Shown here: positions 35,777 to 44,374 of the stretch, piece after piece | How the letters are laid out: each line of letters begins with the position of its first letter | Numbering within the stretch: the stretch's first letter is position 1 | Assembly: GCF_030563405.1 (NCBI RefSeq) | Contig: NZ_CP130749.1 | Location: forward strand, 434,001-498,000 | DNA: 64,000 nucleotides | Direction: 5' to 3' | Source: Vibrio sp. SNU_ST1 | GTDB taxonomy: Bacteria; Pseudomonadota; Gammaproteobacteria; Enterobacterales; Vibrionaceae | Translations under genes and position numbers: made by a program | The notes under the pieces: model-generated | The model's input: the letters and a program-made list of their open reading frames with translations, nothing else | Told to the model about the DNA's origin: nothing | The model's database searches: none

Positions 35777-36144
35777 TCTAGCGGCAGGCCGTCTGGGTCT
35801 GCGAAAAACGTAAATGATTTGCCCGTAAACTCATCAACTCGAATCGGTTCTACTTCAATACCTTGTGCTTCTAAATAGCTTTTGACATGTTGAACGTCAT
35901 CAACACAAAAAGCTAAGTGCCTTAGTCCTTGAGCTTCCGGAAAGCTTGGTCTTTCAGGTGTGTCAGGGAAGCTGAATAATTCTATTTGAGCACCATTAGG
36001 TAGCGCTAAATCAAGCTTGTATGACTGGCGAGCCTCACGATAATTCTCGGCAATTATCTCAAGCTTTAAAATTTCTGTGTAAAAGCGTTTCGATAATTCA
36101 TAGTTTGAACAGATTATTGCCGCGTGGTGTATTCCTTTCAGCAT
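35761..36144 (-). CDS. yaeR: VOC-family metalloprotein (YaeR/GloA2-like)
   Basis: A 127-residue vicinal-oxygen-chelate protein closely patterned like E. coli YaeR: HHAAIICSNYELSKRFY at the start, REARQSYKLDLAL, LRHLAFCVDDV and FFADPDGLPLELYQI at the end. Histidine and glutamate ligands typical of glyoxalase-fold metal sites are in place. Substrate unknown. Its start overlaps the stop of the LysR gene upstream by 7 bp, so the two are co-transcribed. The 3' end carries 17-bp tandem repeats. Confidence 0.87.
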   Translation of the reverse strand: MLKGIHHAAIICSNYELSKRFYTEILKLEIIAENYREARQSYKLDLALPNGAQIELFSFPDTPERPSFPEAQGLRHLAFCVDDVQHVKSYLEAQGIEVEPIRVDEFTGKSFTFFADPDGLPLELYQI

Positions 36145-37076
36145 TCGTTTATTTCTCCTGCCAGCTTGTCACTTAAGTGTTCCATTGCGTAATCAATGAA
36201 TACACGTAATCGTGCAGGCATATACTTGGTTTGAGCAAACTGCATCGCAATCGCACCATGGTAGTTACTCTTGATGGTCCAATCTTCCAATACTTGTACT
36301 ACAGAACCTTCAGCCAATGCATCTTGAATCACGAAGTCATGGAAAATCCCAACACCTAGGCCTTCTTTTACACCTTTTAGTCGCATCTGCGAGTGGTTGA
36401 CTGCGTAACGCCCACTGACTGGTACCGTGTGGAATTCATCATCTTTAAGAAAGTCCCAAATGTGGTCTTTGTCTGTCTCCGCAAGATACAAACAGTCGTG
36501 TTCAGAAAGCTCGGTAGGGTGGTGAGGAATTCCTTCGGCTTCTAGATAGTCGGGGCTCGCACATAACACGAGGTTTGTTTTTCCGAGTTCTTTTAATACC
36601 AAACTCTCGTCAGGTTTGTCGGTAAGGCGAAACGCAATGTCGATGCCTTGACGCAATATGTCGATGTCGCCATCAGCCGCTCTCAATTTAAGTTGGATCT
36701 TTGGATACTGATTTAAGAATGGAACAACGAAAGGCTGTAGCACTGAGTTCAAGAACGCCTCAGGCGCCGCTACTGTTATAGAGCCTGCAGGTTCAGTGTG
36801 GTCAGAGGTAGACAGTTCAACTGCTTGTTGGGCCGCGTTGATCATAACCACGCTCTGATCGTAAACCAGTTGACCTGCTTGCGTGATGATAAGGGTACGA
36901 GTGGTTCGTTCAAACAATTTCACCGACAGTGCTTTTTCTAAACGAGTGATGAGTTTACTCAAGGCTGACGGCGTCACACCTAACTGCTTTGCTGCGGCGG
37001 TAAAGCTGCCCTCATTAACCACCAAAATAAAGGAGGCAAGGTCAGGAAGTAGGGCTATCAGTTTTGGGTTGATCAT
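36138..37076 (-). CDS. LysR-family regulator
   Basis: A 312-residue LysR-type regulator with winged helix FILVVNEGSFTAAAKQLGVT (about residues 17-36) and a C-terminal effector domain of the CrgA/DmlR-like group. It is divergent from the MFS gene at 37318 and shares its transcript with yaeR. A long symmetric dyad at 37131-37174 in the divergent region is a candidate binding site. Confidence 0.85.
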   Translation of the reverse strand: MINPKLIALLPDLASFILVVNEGSFTAAAKQLGVTPSALSKLITRLEKALSVKLFERTTRTLIITQAGQLVYDQSVVMINAAQQAVELSTSDHTEPAGSITVAAPEAFLNSVLQPFVVPFLNQYPKIQLKLRAADGDIDILRQGIDIAFRLTDKPDESLVLKELGKTNLVLCASPDYLEAEGIPHHPTELSEHDCLYLAETDKDHIWDFLKDDEFHTVPVSGRYAVNHSQMRLKGVKEGLGVGIFHDFVIQDALAEGSVVQVLEDWTIKSNYHGAIAMQFAQTKYMPARLRVFIDYAMEHLSDKLAGEINEC

Positions 37077-37130
37077 AACGTTGGGTACTCGGCCAGTTGG
37101 CTGATATTTTTAGAAATCGACAATCAGCAT

Positions 37131-37174
37131 CATACGTCAAACTCCATTCAATATTAAGTGGAGTGTTTTGTATG
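37131..37174. promoter_or_regulatory. Nested dyad in the LysR/MFS divergent promoter
   Basis: CATAC (37131-37135) and ACTCCA (37141-37146) are mirrored by TGGAGT (37159-37164) and GTATG (37170-37174), with equal 5-base gaps. The symmetry is exact and is likely the LysR operator. Confidence 0.5.
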
Positions 37175-37317
37175 GTTTGCACCATTTTCGTGTAGTGAAA
37201 CAAGCAGGAGATCTTGTCTTTTATAAGAATCACTTGAGTGGTCTGTATTTATACAACTCAATCCATATACTGGCTGAATAACAATTATTAAACCAGTTGG
37301 TTAATAAAGGGAATTCT

Positions 37318-38562
37318 ATGGATAGATCAGAAAGTTTATTTCAAAAGCAGCGCGTAAAACGCTTCAATTTCTCAATATGGACGGTACTGACTGGGACGCT
37401 ACTCGCCCGAACGAGCTACTTTATGGCATGGCCTTTTCTGATAGTCTTTCTCTATGAAGATTACGGTGCATCCGCGATTGAGGTCGGCACTATGTTGGCG
37501 GCTTCTGCTGTTGTTGGTGCGGGTACTGGACTCTATTCCGGTTATCTGTCTGATAAACTGGGTCGCAAGTGGGTAATGGTGTTTGGTAGTTGGATTGCCG
37601 CGATCTCGTACTCAGGCATTGCACTCGCAAGTGAGGTGTGGCAGTTCTATGTGCTGATTATGATGACAGGTTTGATGCGTCCGATGATAGAAGCACCCGC
37701 AAAGGCTGTGATTGGGGATAATCTAAATGATCAGAAAGACCGAGAGCTAGCACTCAACATTCGTTACTTTCTGTTGAATCTGGGCGGTGCTCTTGGGCCA
37801 TTGATTGGCATTACTTTAGCTCTCGCGCACCCTCAAAATCTGTTCTTTGTGGCTGGTGGTACCTATGTAGTTTACGGATTTTGGTTGTTACTTGGAATCG
37901 AGCGTAAAGGGACCTTCACCAAGCCGGACCCTTCTCAGTTACCGAACTTCACCGCGACCTTAAGTGTCATTCGTAAAGACAATATCTTTGTTAAGTTGAT
38001 GGTTGCGAACTTCATTATGATGTTTGTCTACGCGCAAGTAGAGTCATCTATTCCTCAGGTCATTGTGCGTTCATCAATAACAGATGCAGCACAGTTAATC
38101 GCTGGGCTGGTTTTGGTCAACACTCTCACCATTATTGTGTTCCAGTTCCCGATGCTTAAATGGCTAGAGCATGTGCCTCTGTTTGTGAGAACCCGAATCG
38201 GCATGATCTTGATGGCTGTCGCGCAAATTGGCTTTCTTTTTACCCCAAATGACTGGCCATTAGGCTGGGGAATTGCTTGTTTTATATTAAGTTTAGGAGA
38301 AGTGATTGCTTTCCCAACCCTTAATGTACAAATCGATAGAATGGCACCGCCACATCTAAGAGGATCTTACTTCGGTGCGGCTGCACTTTACTCTCTTGGA
38401 TTTGCTATTGCGCCACTGTTTGGTGGTGTGGTGATAGAGATACTCAGCGCCTACTGGCTATTTGCGCTCTGTTTCATCCTATGTTTGGTGATGATTTGGT
38501 TGTACTGGTTGGCAGAACATACAGAAGACTGCGTCGATAGAGAGTCAATAGTCCAGAGCTAA
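37318..38562 (+). CDS. Major facilitator superfamily transporter
   Basis: A 414-residue MFS drug/metabolite transporter with about twelve helices. ATG 37318 is preferred, with AAAGGGA 5 bp upstream. A TTG 21 bp earlier in frame has no ribosome site. The MFS loop motif between helices 2 and 3 appears as GYLSDKLGRKWVMV. A proton-driven exporter of unknown substrate, probably regulated by the divergent LysR protein. Confidence 0.82.
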   Translation: MDRSESLFQKQRVKRFNFSIWTVLTGTLLARTSYFMAWPFLIVFLYEDYGASAIEVGTMLAASAVVGAGTGLYSGYLSDKLGRKWVMVFGSWIAAISYSGIALASEVWQFYVLIMMTGLMRPMIEAPAKAVIGDNLNDQKDRELALNIRYFLLNLGGALGPLIGITLALAHPQNLFFVAGGTYVVYGFWLLLGIERKGTFTKPDPSQLPNFTATLSVIRKDNIFVKLMVANFIMMFVYAQVESSIPQVIVRSSITDAAQLIAGLVLVNTLTIIVFQFPMLKWLEHVPLFVRTRIGMILMAVAQIGFLFTPNDWPLGWGIACFILSLGEVIAFPTLNVQIDRMAPPHLRGSYFGAAALYSLGFAIAPLFGGVVIEILSAYWLFALCFILCLVMIWLYWLAEHTEDCVDRESIVQS

Positions 38563-38877
38563 TGAGACAAACCTTGTTGTTATCCTTGTACTCATTGGCG
38601 AAAGCTTTTTAATTCGACATCACTCAAACTTGTAGTGTTTCTAAGCTCTTCCCAAATCAGATGAACACTGAATTGTGACTGTATTCATACTTAATGTATT
38701 TTATTTGTGCTTTAGATTCATTAATGTTTTTCCAACTAAAGGGATAATCGGAACGAGGATGTTCAACTAGAATATAGGCATGAGTTTTACAGTGTAAATG
38801 ATCTTATTGAGATCCTTTACATCCCTACATAATGCGGCGCGCGATGCTGCTGAATAATAATTAGGAAGGAATAGACA
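38563..38877. other. kbl leader region with a 12-bp dyad
   Basis: No gene seen. TGTAAATGATCT (38793-38804) and AGATCCTTTACA (38810-38821) form a dyad with one mismatch around a 5-base centre, 56 bp before kbl. It could be an operator or a leader hairpin controlling threonine catabolism. Confidence 0.55.
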
Positions 38878-40071
38878 ATGTCTTCTGCATTTTACCAACA
38901 GATTCAAACTCAAATCGAAGAAGTTAAAGAAGAAGGTCTTTACAAGTCTGAGCGCATTATCACTTCTGCTCAAAAAGCAGCGGTTTCTATCTCGACTGGT
39001 GAAGAAGTACTAAACTTCTGTGCAAACAACTACTTAGGTCTTGCTAATCACCCTGACCTTATCGAAGCTGCTAAAGACGGTATGGATCAACACGGTTTTG
39101 GTATGGCTTCTGTTCGTTTCATCTGTGGTACTCAAGACTCTCACAAAGAACTAGAGCAAAAGCTATCTACGTTCCTTGGTAAAGAAGACACTATCCTTTA
39201 CACATCTTGCTTTGATGCAAACGCTGGCCTATTCGAAACGATTTTAGGTAAAGAAGACGCAATCATTTCTGATGCTCTAAACCACGCATCTATCATTGAT
39301 GGTGTTCGTCTGTGTAAAGCAATGCGCTTCCGTTACTCGAACAACAACATGGAAGAGCTAGAACAGCAACTTATCGCAGCTAAAGAAGCGGGTGCTCGTC
39401 ATACGCTTATCGTAACTGACGGTGTGTTCTCAATGGACGGCGTTGTGGCTAACCTTCCTGCTATCTGTGACCTTGCTGATAAGTACGGCGCACTAGTAAT
39501 GGTTGATGACTCTCACGCAGTAGGCTTCATGGGTGAAAACGGCGCGGGTACTCACGAGTTCCACAACGTTGTTGACCGTATCGACATCATCACAGGTACG
39601 CTTGGTAAAGCAATGGGTGGCGCTTCAGGCGGTTACACTTCTGGTAAGAAAGAAGTGATCGACTGGTTACGTCAGCGCTCTCGTCCATACCTATTCTCTA
39701 ACTCTGTTGCACCTGCAATCGTATCTGCGTCTATCCGTGTTCTAGATCTTCTAGCGGAATCTGGCGACCTACGCACTCAACTATGGGAAAACTCTGCTCA
39801 CTTCCGTACTCGTATGGAAGCAGCTGGTTTCACTATGGGTGGTGCTGATCACGCTATCATCCCAATCATGCTTGGTGATGCAAAAGTAGCGGCTGAATTC
39901 GCAGAACGTGCACTAGAGAAAGGCATCTACGTTGTCGGTTTCTCTTTCCCAGTAGTACCAAAAGGCCAAGCTCGTATCCGTACGCAAATGTCTGCTGCAC
40001 ACTCTCGTGAGCAATTGGATCGCGCAATTGATGCGTTCATCCAAGTTGGTAAAGACATGGCTATCATCTAA
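38878..40071 (+). CDS. kbl: Glycine C-acetyltransferase (2-amino-3-ketobutyrate CoA ligase)
   Basis: A 397-residue PLP enzyme of the alpha-oxoamine synthase family. It splits 2-amino-3-oxobutyrate with CoA into glycine and acetyl-CoA, the second step of threonine breakdown. Visible are [16 protein letters not shown], the PLP aspartate region [15 protein letters not shown], and the PLP lysine in [14 protein letters not shown] (about residue 243). Length equals E. coli Kbl (398). A GGAAGGA ribosome site precedes the ATG. The gene uses highly optimised codons and is co-transcribed with tdh, 109 bp downstream. Confidence 0.96.
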   Translation: MSSAFYQQIQTQIEEVKEEGLYKSERIITSAQKAAVSISTGEEVLNFCANNYLGLANHPDLIEAAKDGMDQHGFGMASVRFICGTQDSHKELEQKLSTFLGKEDTILYTSCFDANAGLFETILGKEDAIISDALNHASIIDGVRLCKAMRFRYSNNNMEELEQQLIAAKEAGARHTLIVTDGVFSMDGVVANLPAICDLADKYGALVMVDDSHAVGFMGENGAGTHEFHNVVDRIDIITGTLGKAMGGASGGYTSGKKEVIDWLRQRSRPYLFSNSVAPAIVSASIRVLDLLAESGDLRTQLWENSAHFRTRMEAAGFTMGGADHAIIPIMLGDAKVAAEFAERALEKGIYVVGFSFPVVPKGQARIRTQMSAAHSREQLDRAIDAFIQVGKDMAII

Positions 40072-40141
40072 TTTTAAAGGGGTGCCTGTGCATCCTTTGA
40101 TTAGATAGAACAACACCCAATAGAACATATAGATTTTTGAT

Positions 40142-40164
40142 TCTCGCCTTGTAGTAAGGCGAGA
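40142..40164 (+). promoter_or_regulatory. Intercistronic hairpin between kbl and tdh
   Basis: TCTCGCCTT (40142-40150) pairs exactly with AAGGCGAGA (40156-40164) around a 5-base loop, 16 bp before tdh. No T run, so mRNA stability or translation effects are more likely than termination. Confidence 0.55.
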
Positions 40165-40180
40165 TGAACTGGATAACATT

Positions 40181-41212
40181 ATGAAAATTAAAGCACTTTC
40201 TAAACTTAAGCCTGAAGAAGGCATTTGGATGACCGAGGTTGAAAAACCTGAAATGGGTCATAATGATCTTCTTATCCGTATTAAGAAAACCGCAATTTGT
40301 GGTACTGATGTACATATCTACAACTGGGATGAGTGGTCACAAAACACAATTCCAGTACCTATGGTAGTAGGTCACGAATACGTGGGTGAAGTTGTTGGCA
40401 TCGGCCAAGAAGTTCGTGGTTTTGAAATCGGCGACCGTGTATCTGGCGAAGGTCACATCACATGTGGTCACTGTCGTAACTGTCGTGGCGGCCGTACTCA
40501 CCTTTGTCGTAACACAACAGGTGTTGGTGTTAACCGCACTGGTGCGTTCTCTGAGTTCCTTGTGATCCCTGCGTTCAACGCATTTAAGATCCCTGCAGAA
40601 ATTTCTGACGATCTAGCATCAATCTTTGACCCGTTCGGTAACGCAGTACACACAGCGCTTTCTTTCGACCTAGTAGGCGAAGACGTGCTAATCACTGGTG
40701 CTGGTCCAATCGGTATCATGGCTGCTGCTGTTGCTAAACACGTTGGTGCTCGTCACGTTGTAATCACTGACGTAAACGAATACCGCCTAGACCTTGCTCG
40801 TCAAATGGGTGTCACTCGCGCAGTAAACGTAATGGAAGAGAAGCTTGAAGACGTAATGTCTGAGCTTGGCATGACTGAAGGTTTCGATGTAGGCCTAGAA
40901 ATGTCAGGTAACCCATCTGCGTTCAACAGCATGCTGACTAACATGAACCACGGCGGTAAGATCTCTCTACTAGGCATTCCACCATCAGACATGGCAGTAG
41001 ATTGGAACCAAGTAATCTTCAAGGGCTTGGTTATCAAAGGTATCTACGGTCGTGAGATGTTCGAAACTTGGTACAAGATGGCTTCACTAATCCAATCTGG
41101 CCTAGATCTAACACCAATCATTACTCACCACTACAAAGTGGACGACTTCCAGAAAGGCTTCGACATGATGCGCTCTGGTATGTCTGGTAAGGTAATCCTA
41201 GATTGGGAATAA
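40181..41212 (+). CDS. tdh: L-threonine 3-dehydrogenase
   Basis: A 343-residue zinc-dependent, NAD-linked medium-chain dehydrogenase that oxidises L-threonine to 2-amino-3-oxobutyrate, the substrate of Kbl. The catalytic zinc ligands are in [17 protein letters not shown] (Cys near 38) and [10 protein letters not shown]. The structural zinc cysteines lie in [15 protein letters not shown]. The NAD fold has [13 protein letters not shown]. Length 343 matches E. coli Tdh (341). Kbl and Tdh together convert threonine to glycine plus acetyl-CoA. A perfect terminator follows. Confidence 0.96.
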   Translation: MKIKALSKLKPEEGIWMTEVEKPEMGHNDLLIRIKKTAICGTDVHIYNWDEWSQNTIPVPMVVGHEYVGEVVGIGQEVRGFEIGDRVSGEGHITCGHCRNCRGGRTHLCRNTTGVGVNRTGAFSEFLVIPAFNAFKIPAEISDDLASIFDPFGNAVHTALSFDLVGEDVLITGAGPIGIMAAAVAKHVGARHVVITDVNEYRLDLARQMGVTRAVNVMEEKLEDVMSELGMTEGFDVGLEMSGNPSAFNSMLTNMNHGGKISLLGIPPSDMAVDWNQVIFKGLVIKGIYGREMFETWYKMASLIQSGLDLTPIITHHYKVDDFQKGFDMMRSGMSGKVILDWE

Positions 41213-41239
41213 GCTTTAACTGAGTAACAATATATTAGA

Positions 41240-41269
41240 AAGGCGACAGTTTTCACTGTCGCCTTTTTT
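41240..41269 (+). terminator. Intrinsic terminator of the kbl-tdh operon
   Basis: AAGGCGACAGT (41240-41250) pairs perfectly with ACTGTCGCCTT (41255-41265) around TTTC, followed by a T run. Confidence 0.95.
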
Positions 41270-41377
41270 GTATCTTAGAGTATAAACTGCGGCCAAATAT
41301 CGATAATTTAGTTCTCGATAACGGTAGTAAATTAGATGAACTCAAGCAAACAAGTTGTGGTAACTATAAACAGTCCA

Positions 41378-42124
41378 TTATAAAAGTCTTCTTCGAAATA
41401 TTTCTTTAGTTTTATGATAACTCATTGTATTTACAAACTCTCTTGGTGATCTTCCATAAGTATGTTTGAATTTTTTACAAAAATATGATGAACTAGAAAA
41501 TCCGGTTAGATAAGCTACCTGTTTTACCGTGTATTTTTTTTGTAGTAAAAAACAAGCTGCCTTATCCATTCTAGCTGAGAGAATAATATCTGACAAAGTC
41601 GTTTTCTCTCGGGACAGCTTTCTTGTAAGTGCAGCTCTTGATAGGTAAACCTGCTTGCATACTTCTTCTACAGTCCAACTGTGCTGGATGTTTTTTGATA
41701 TTAATATGTATATATATTTGGATAAAGATGTTTTCTTCCCTGTATTATTACTCTTGAAATTTCTCTGGGCATCTCTATTTATTAAATTGGATAAAAATCG
41801 AGTGTAAGTTAGATTTTCTTTTTTTATTTGAAATAATGACTCAATATAAGGCAGCATTTTTTCATATATATAATCATCGTAGTCGATATGACATCTTACT
41901 AAATGTAATGAGAAGCTTTCAGTAAGTACATGTTTTATAGAGAAGTTTATTAATACATTTTTAGGTAGATTAAGTAAAGCCTCACCATCAATGACGATCA
42001 CATTCCCAGGGTAAGAAATAGCTCCAAAAAAACCACTAAGTTTAATTATGTGTTTTGAATTTGAAAGAAAATGGCCAGATTTTTTTTGTTTTAAATCTAT
42101 ATGTATTCGTTTTATGTTAAACAT
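41378..42124 (-). CDS. AraC-family regulator in an AT-rich island
   Basis: A 248-residue protein with a C-terminal AraC/XylS double helix-turn-helix (about residues 150-240): WTVEEVCKQVYLSRAALTRK and YTVKQVAYLTGFSSSSYFCK, then FKHTYGRSPREFV. The N-terminal half matches no domain I recognise. Its start overlaps the end of the EAL-domain gene by 8 bp, so the two are translated together. Base composition is clearly more AT-rich than the flanking kbl-tdh genes, with many ATA and AAA codons, which suggests acquisition by transfer. AraC proteins of this layout often control pili or virulence genes; no such target is in the window. Confidence 0.75.
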   Translation of the reverse strand: MFNIKRIHIDLKQKKSGHFLSNSKHIIKLSGFFGAISYPGNVIVIDGEALLNLPKNVLINFSIKHVLTESFSLHLVRCHIDYDDYIYEKMLPYIESLFQIKKENLTYTRFLSNLINRDAQRNFKSNNTGKKTSLSKYIYILISKNIQHSWTVEEVCKQVYLSRAALTRKLSREKTTLSDIILSARMDKAACFLLQKKYTVKQVAYLTGFSSSSYFCKKFKHTYGRSPREFVNTMSYHKTKEIFRRRLL

Positions 42125-42863
42125 GTTGGATTTTTTTAGTAACTTGAAGTTTCTTACTAAGTTGTTTCAAATTCATTGGGTATGAATAAAAATAGCCTTG
42201 GACTAGAGTGTTTAGTTTTTTTACAATATCATGCTGACAAGCGGTTTCTACCCCCTCTAAGATTAACCCTTTTTTAGAATAAGGAGATATGACACTTAAA
42301 AGATAAGTTAGTGACTTACTATCTTCATAATTATGATAAAGGAATAGTTTATCTATTTTTATGTAGTCCCAATCAATGAATCCTAACGAAAGGTTAGCCT
42401 CATTATTTTTGTGGTAATAATCATCTAATAAGAGCTCTATACCATAACGCTTTAAAAATATTATATTAGCCTGTAATTGGCGACAATTTACATCAGTATT
42501 TAGTTCGGTTACTTCTATGTTAAAAACTACATCCTTTATACCTACTATATTACATAAGAACGCTGTGTCTTTTAAACATGAGAGCGTGAGATTGATCGTT
42601 ACAGGTGTGTTTATCTTGTTAGCTCCACAGAATTTTATTTGTGCTAGGGCGACAATTTTTATAAAGTCATCGTCCATGTCAGGAAAAAAAGTTTCACTTT
42701 GGTATATTTCACCTGAATCATTCAAGACTCTTGACAATACCTCAAGATATTTTACTTCTTTGTTTTTTAATTCAATTATAGGTTGAAATAAAAACTCTAA
42801 TTTCACAAACGTATTTTTACTGTGAACCGTTATACCGTTATCATTGTAGCTCAAGTTGTACAT
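42117..42863 (-). CDS. EAL-domain protein (cyclic-di-GMP phosphodiesterase type)
   Basis: A 248-residue stand-alone EAL domain. Most catalytic positions can be traced: the EAL motif as EVLSR, an asparagine in INLTLS, glutamate in IEVTE, paired aspartates in LLDDYYH, lysine in YIKIDK, glutamate in LEGVE and glutamine in VQGYFYSYPM. The loop after DD is DYYH rather than DFG, so activity may be weakened or altered. It has no sensor domain. It is AT-rich and co-encoded with the AraC regulator, divergent from a response regulator, so the module probably reads cyclic-di-GMP to control gene expression. Confidence 0.75.
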   Translation of the reverse strand: MYNLSYNDNGITVHSKNTFVKLEFLFQPIIELKNKEVKYLEVLSRVLNDSGEIYQSETFFPDMDDDFIKIVALAQIKFCGANKINTPVTINLTLSCLKDTAFLCNIVGIKDVVFNIEVTELNTDVNCRQLQANIIFLKRYGIELLLDDYYHKNNEANLSLGFIDWDYIKIDKLFLYHNYEDSKSLTYLLSVISPYSKKGLILEGVETACQHDIVKKLNTLVQGYFYSYPMNLKQLSKKLQVTKKIQHV

Positions 42864-42973
42864 ATTATACCTCCGTGAATAAATTTCCTAAAATAAGCTA
42901 TGTACGCTTTCTCATGTCTATATTTTGCACTTTGTAGAGTGCTAAGTGGAAAAGGTGAATATACCTTTAATCA

Positions 42974-43069
42974 TCAAATTATTGACAATAATTCCTTTAA
43001 TACTAGATAGGAAGCAAAAAATAAAATAGAAAAGATCAGCCCCAAAATAAGGGCGTATTTTAATAGCAT
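42974..43069 (-). CDS. Candidate 31-residue membrane peptide
   Basis: A short frame reading MLLKYALILGLIFSILFFAS then YLVLKELLSII on the minus strand: one strongly hydrophobic helix with lysines at each end. AGAGG lies about 11 bp before the ATG, a modest ribosome site. It is 110 bp upstream of the EAL gene on the same strand. No homologue is recognised, and chance is possible in AT-rich DNA. Confidence 0.35.
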   Translation of the reverse strand: MLLKYALILGLIFSILFFASYLVLKELLSII

Positions 43070-43154
43070 GGATTTAAGCCTCTCATCTAATTTTTAAGTG
43101 ACTGACAGAGCGAAATTTAACAACATAATTTAAACTCATGCAATGTGATCGAGA

Positions 43155-43203
43155 GTAGTATATATTCTACGTGTGAGGCTATGTAGTACATACTCTACTT
43201 GTG
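43155..43203. repeat. Two operator-like direct repeats before the response regulator
   Basis: GTAGTATATATTCTACGTGTG at 43155 and GTAGTACATACTCTACTTGTG at 43183 agree at 18 of 21 positions and are 28 bp apart. Each contains an internal GTAG-N8-CTAC dyad. They sit 73-121 bp before the response-regulator start and could be its binding sites. Confidence 0.6.
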
Positions 43204-43275
43204 GAATATAATATAATATAATGGTGATAGACTGACTTTATATTTAATAATTAGGCGACTCAATAGAGTGATGAT

Positions 43276-43872
43276 ATGAATTTTATAGTTGTAGATGACC
43301 ACCCAATAATTACTAGTATGATAAGGAGTTCTTTGAAGTATAGGTTCTCAATGAATTTCTATGAAGCAGAAAATGGTTTGGAAGCAACTAACCTAATTAA
43401 ATCAATGAAATCAACGTTTACATTAGTAATATTGGATTTAGATACACCTATTTTATCTGGGTTCGAAGTGCTAGAATTACACCCGCCGACTAGTAAGTTA
43501 AAATATATAATTTTCAGCTCCTTGATTACCCCAGAGATCGAGAAATCACTTTACTCTAAATATGGTCTATTGGAAATTCATAATAAATCCCTATCAGGGA
43601 TTAAAGATCTGATTGAGTCAATATCTAATATAATTTCAGACTTCAATTCTTCAGGTAACTCGTTAATATCAGTTAATACACTGTCTAGCCGAGAGAAAAC
43701 AATTATAGAAATGATTGGTAGTGGTATTTCAAATAAAAGAATCGCATTAGAGTTAGGGTTAGAGGAAACAACCGTTAGTACATACAAACGAAGGGCTATG
43801 GTTAAGTTAGGGTTAAAATCTTCAAAGGAGATTTATTTTTTTTGTAAAGAGAACTTTTCTTATACGTCGTAA
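43276..43872 (+). CDS. NarL/FixJ-type response regulator
   Basis: A 198-residue two-domain response regulator. The receiver (about 1-115) has the acidic pair VDDHP, the phosphorylation aspartate in LVILDLDTP (about residue 54), serine in IIFSS and the conserved lysine in HNKSLS. A LuxR-type helix-turn-helix (about 135-190) reads LSSREKTIIEMIGSG and ISNKRIALELGLEETTVSTY. The layout resembles BvgA/FimZ regulators. No sensor kinase gene is adjacent, so its partner is unknown. It is AT-rich like its divergent neighbours and carries possible autoregulatory repeats upstream. Confidence 0.82.
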   Translation: MNFIVVDDHPIITSMIRSSLKYRFSMNFYEAENGLEATNLIKSMKSTFTLVILDLDTPILSGFEVLELHPPTSKLKYIIFSSLITPEIEKSLYSKYGLLEIHNKSLSGIKDLIESISNIISDFNSSGNSLISVNTLSSREKTIIEMIGSGISNKRIALELGLEETTVSTYKRRAMVKLGLKSSKEIYFFCKENFSYTS

Positions 43873-44041
43873 ATTTATCTCCTTTCAGATAGCTATACAA
43901 TCTTGGGTGTATCGCGGAGTACGGCGTTGTTGATCAAATCATCCCAAACCGATTCGGGGCATTTTTGTTTTCTATAGATGACGACTTATCGAGTTTGTTT
44001 TGGACTTGTTTTCTTTTATTCCTATATGCAACCGAAAACTG

Positions 44042-44300
44042 ATGGTCGAAGATTTATCTGTCGTGCCTGATTTTACATTGAGTTTTAATATCAGCCCTGT
44101 GGTGGAAAACAAACTGGCGTCTTTGTTTGAAATTTGTGTTGTTATTAATCATAGGTTAAAACAAGTATAGAAAATTATCAAAAACACAGATTAATGCTGG
44201 CTTCCCTGAGCAAAGGGCACGACTTCTGGCGAGAACGCTTAATGATTCAATAAATGAAATAGATCCGGTTTCTCGCCTTTATGGAGCACATAAAAAGTAA
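44042..44300 (+). pseudogene. Possible decayed coding remnant
   Basis: Two short frames adjoin in different phases: 44042-44170 (MVEDLSVVPDFTLSFNISPV then VENKLASLFEICVVINHRLK) and 44160-44300, without a start codon, ending INAGFPEQRARLLARTLNDS then INEIDPVSRLYGAHKK. The second looks like genuine protein sequence. A frameshift in a once longer gene would explain both. No family is recognised. Confidence 0.3.
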
Positions 44301-44309
44301 AGCGAATAA

Positions 44310-44343
44310 AAAATCCGCTACTGACGAACCAGTAGCGGATTTT
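44310..44343 (-). terminator. Intrinsic terminator of the DUF819 gene
   Basis: AAAATCCGCTACTG (44310-44323) pairs perfectly with CAGTAGCGGATTTT (44330-44343). The minus strand continues in T-rich sequence. Confidence 0.92.
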
Positions 44344-44374
44344 CATATCCAACGGATTGTTGACGTTATGCGTA

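Noticed and set aside
38793..38821. TyrR box (TGTAAA-N6-TTTACA)
   Set aside because: The half-sites match, but the spacing is 17 bases instead of 6.
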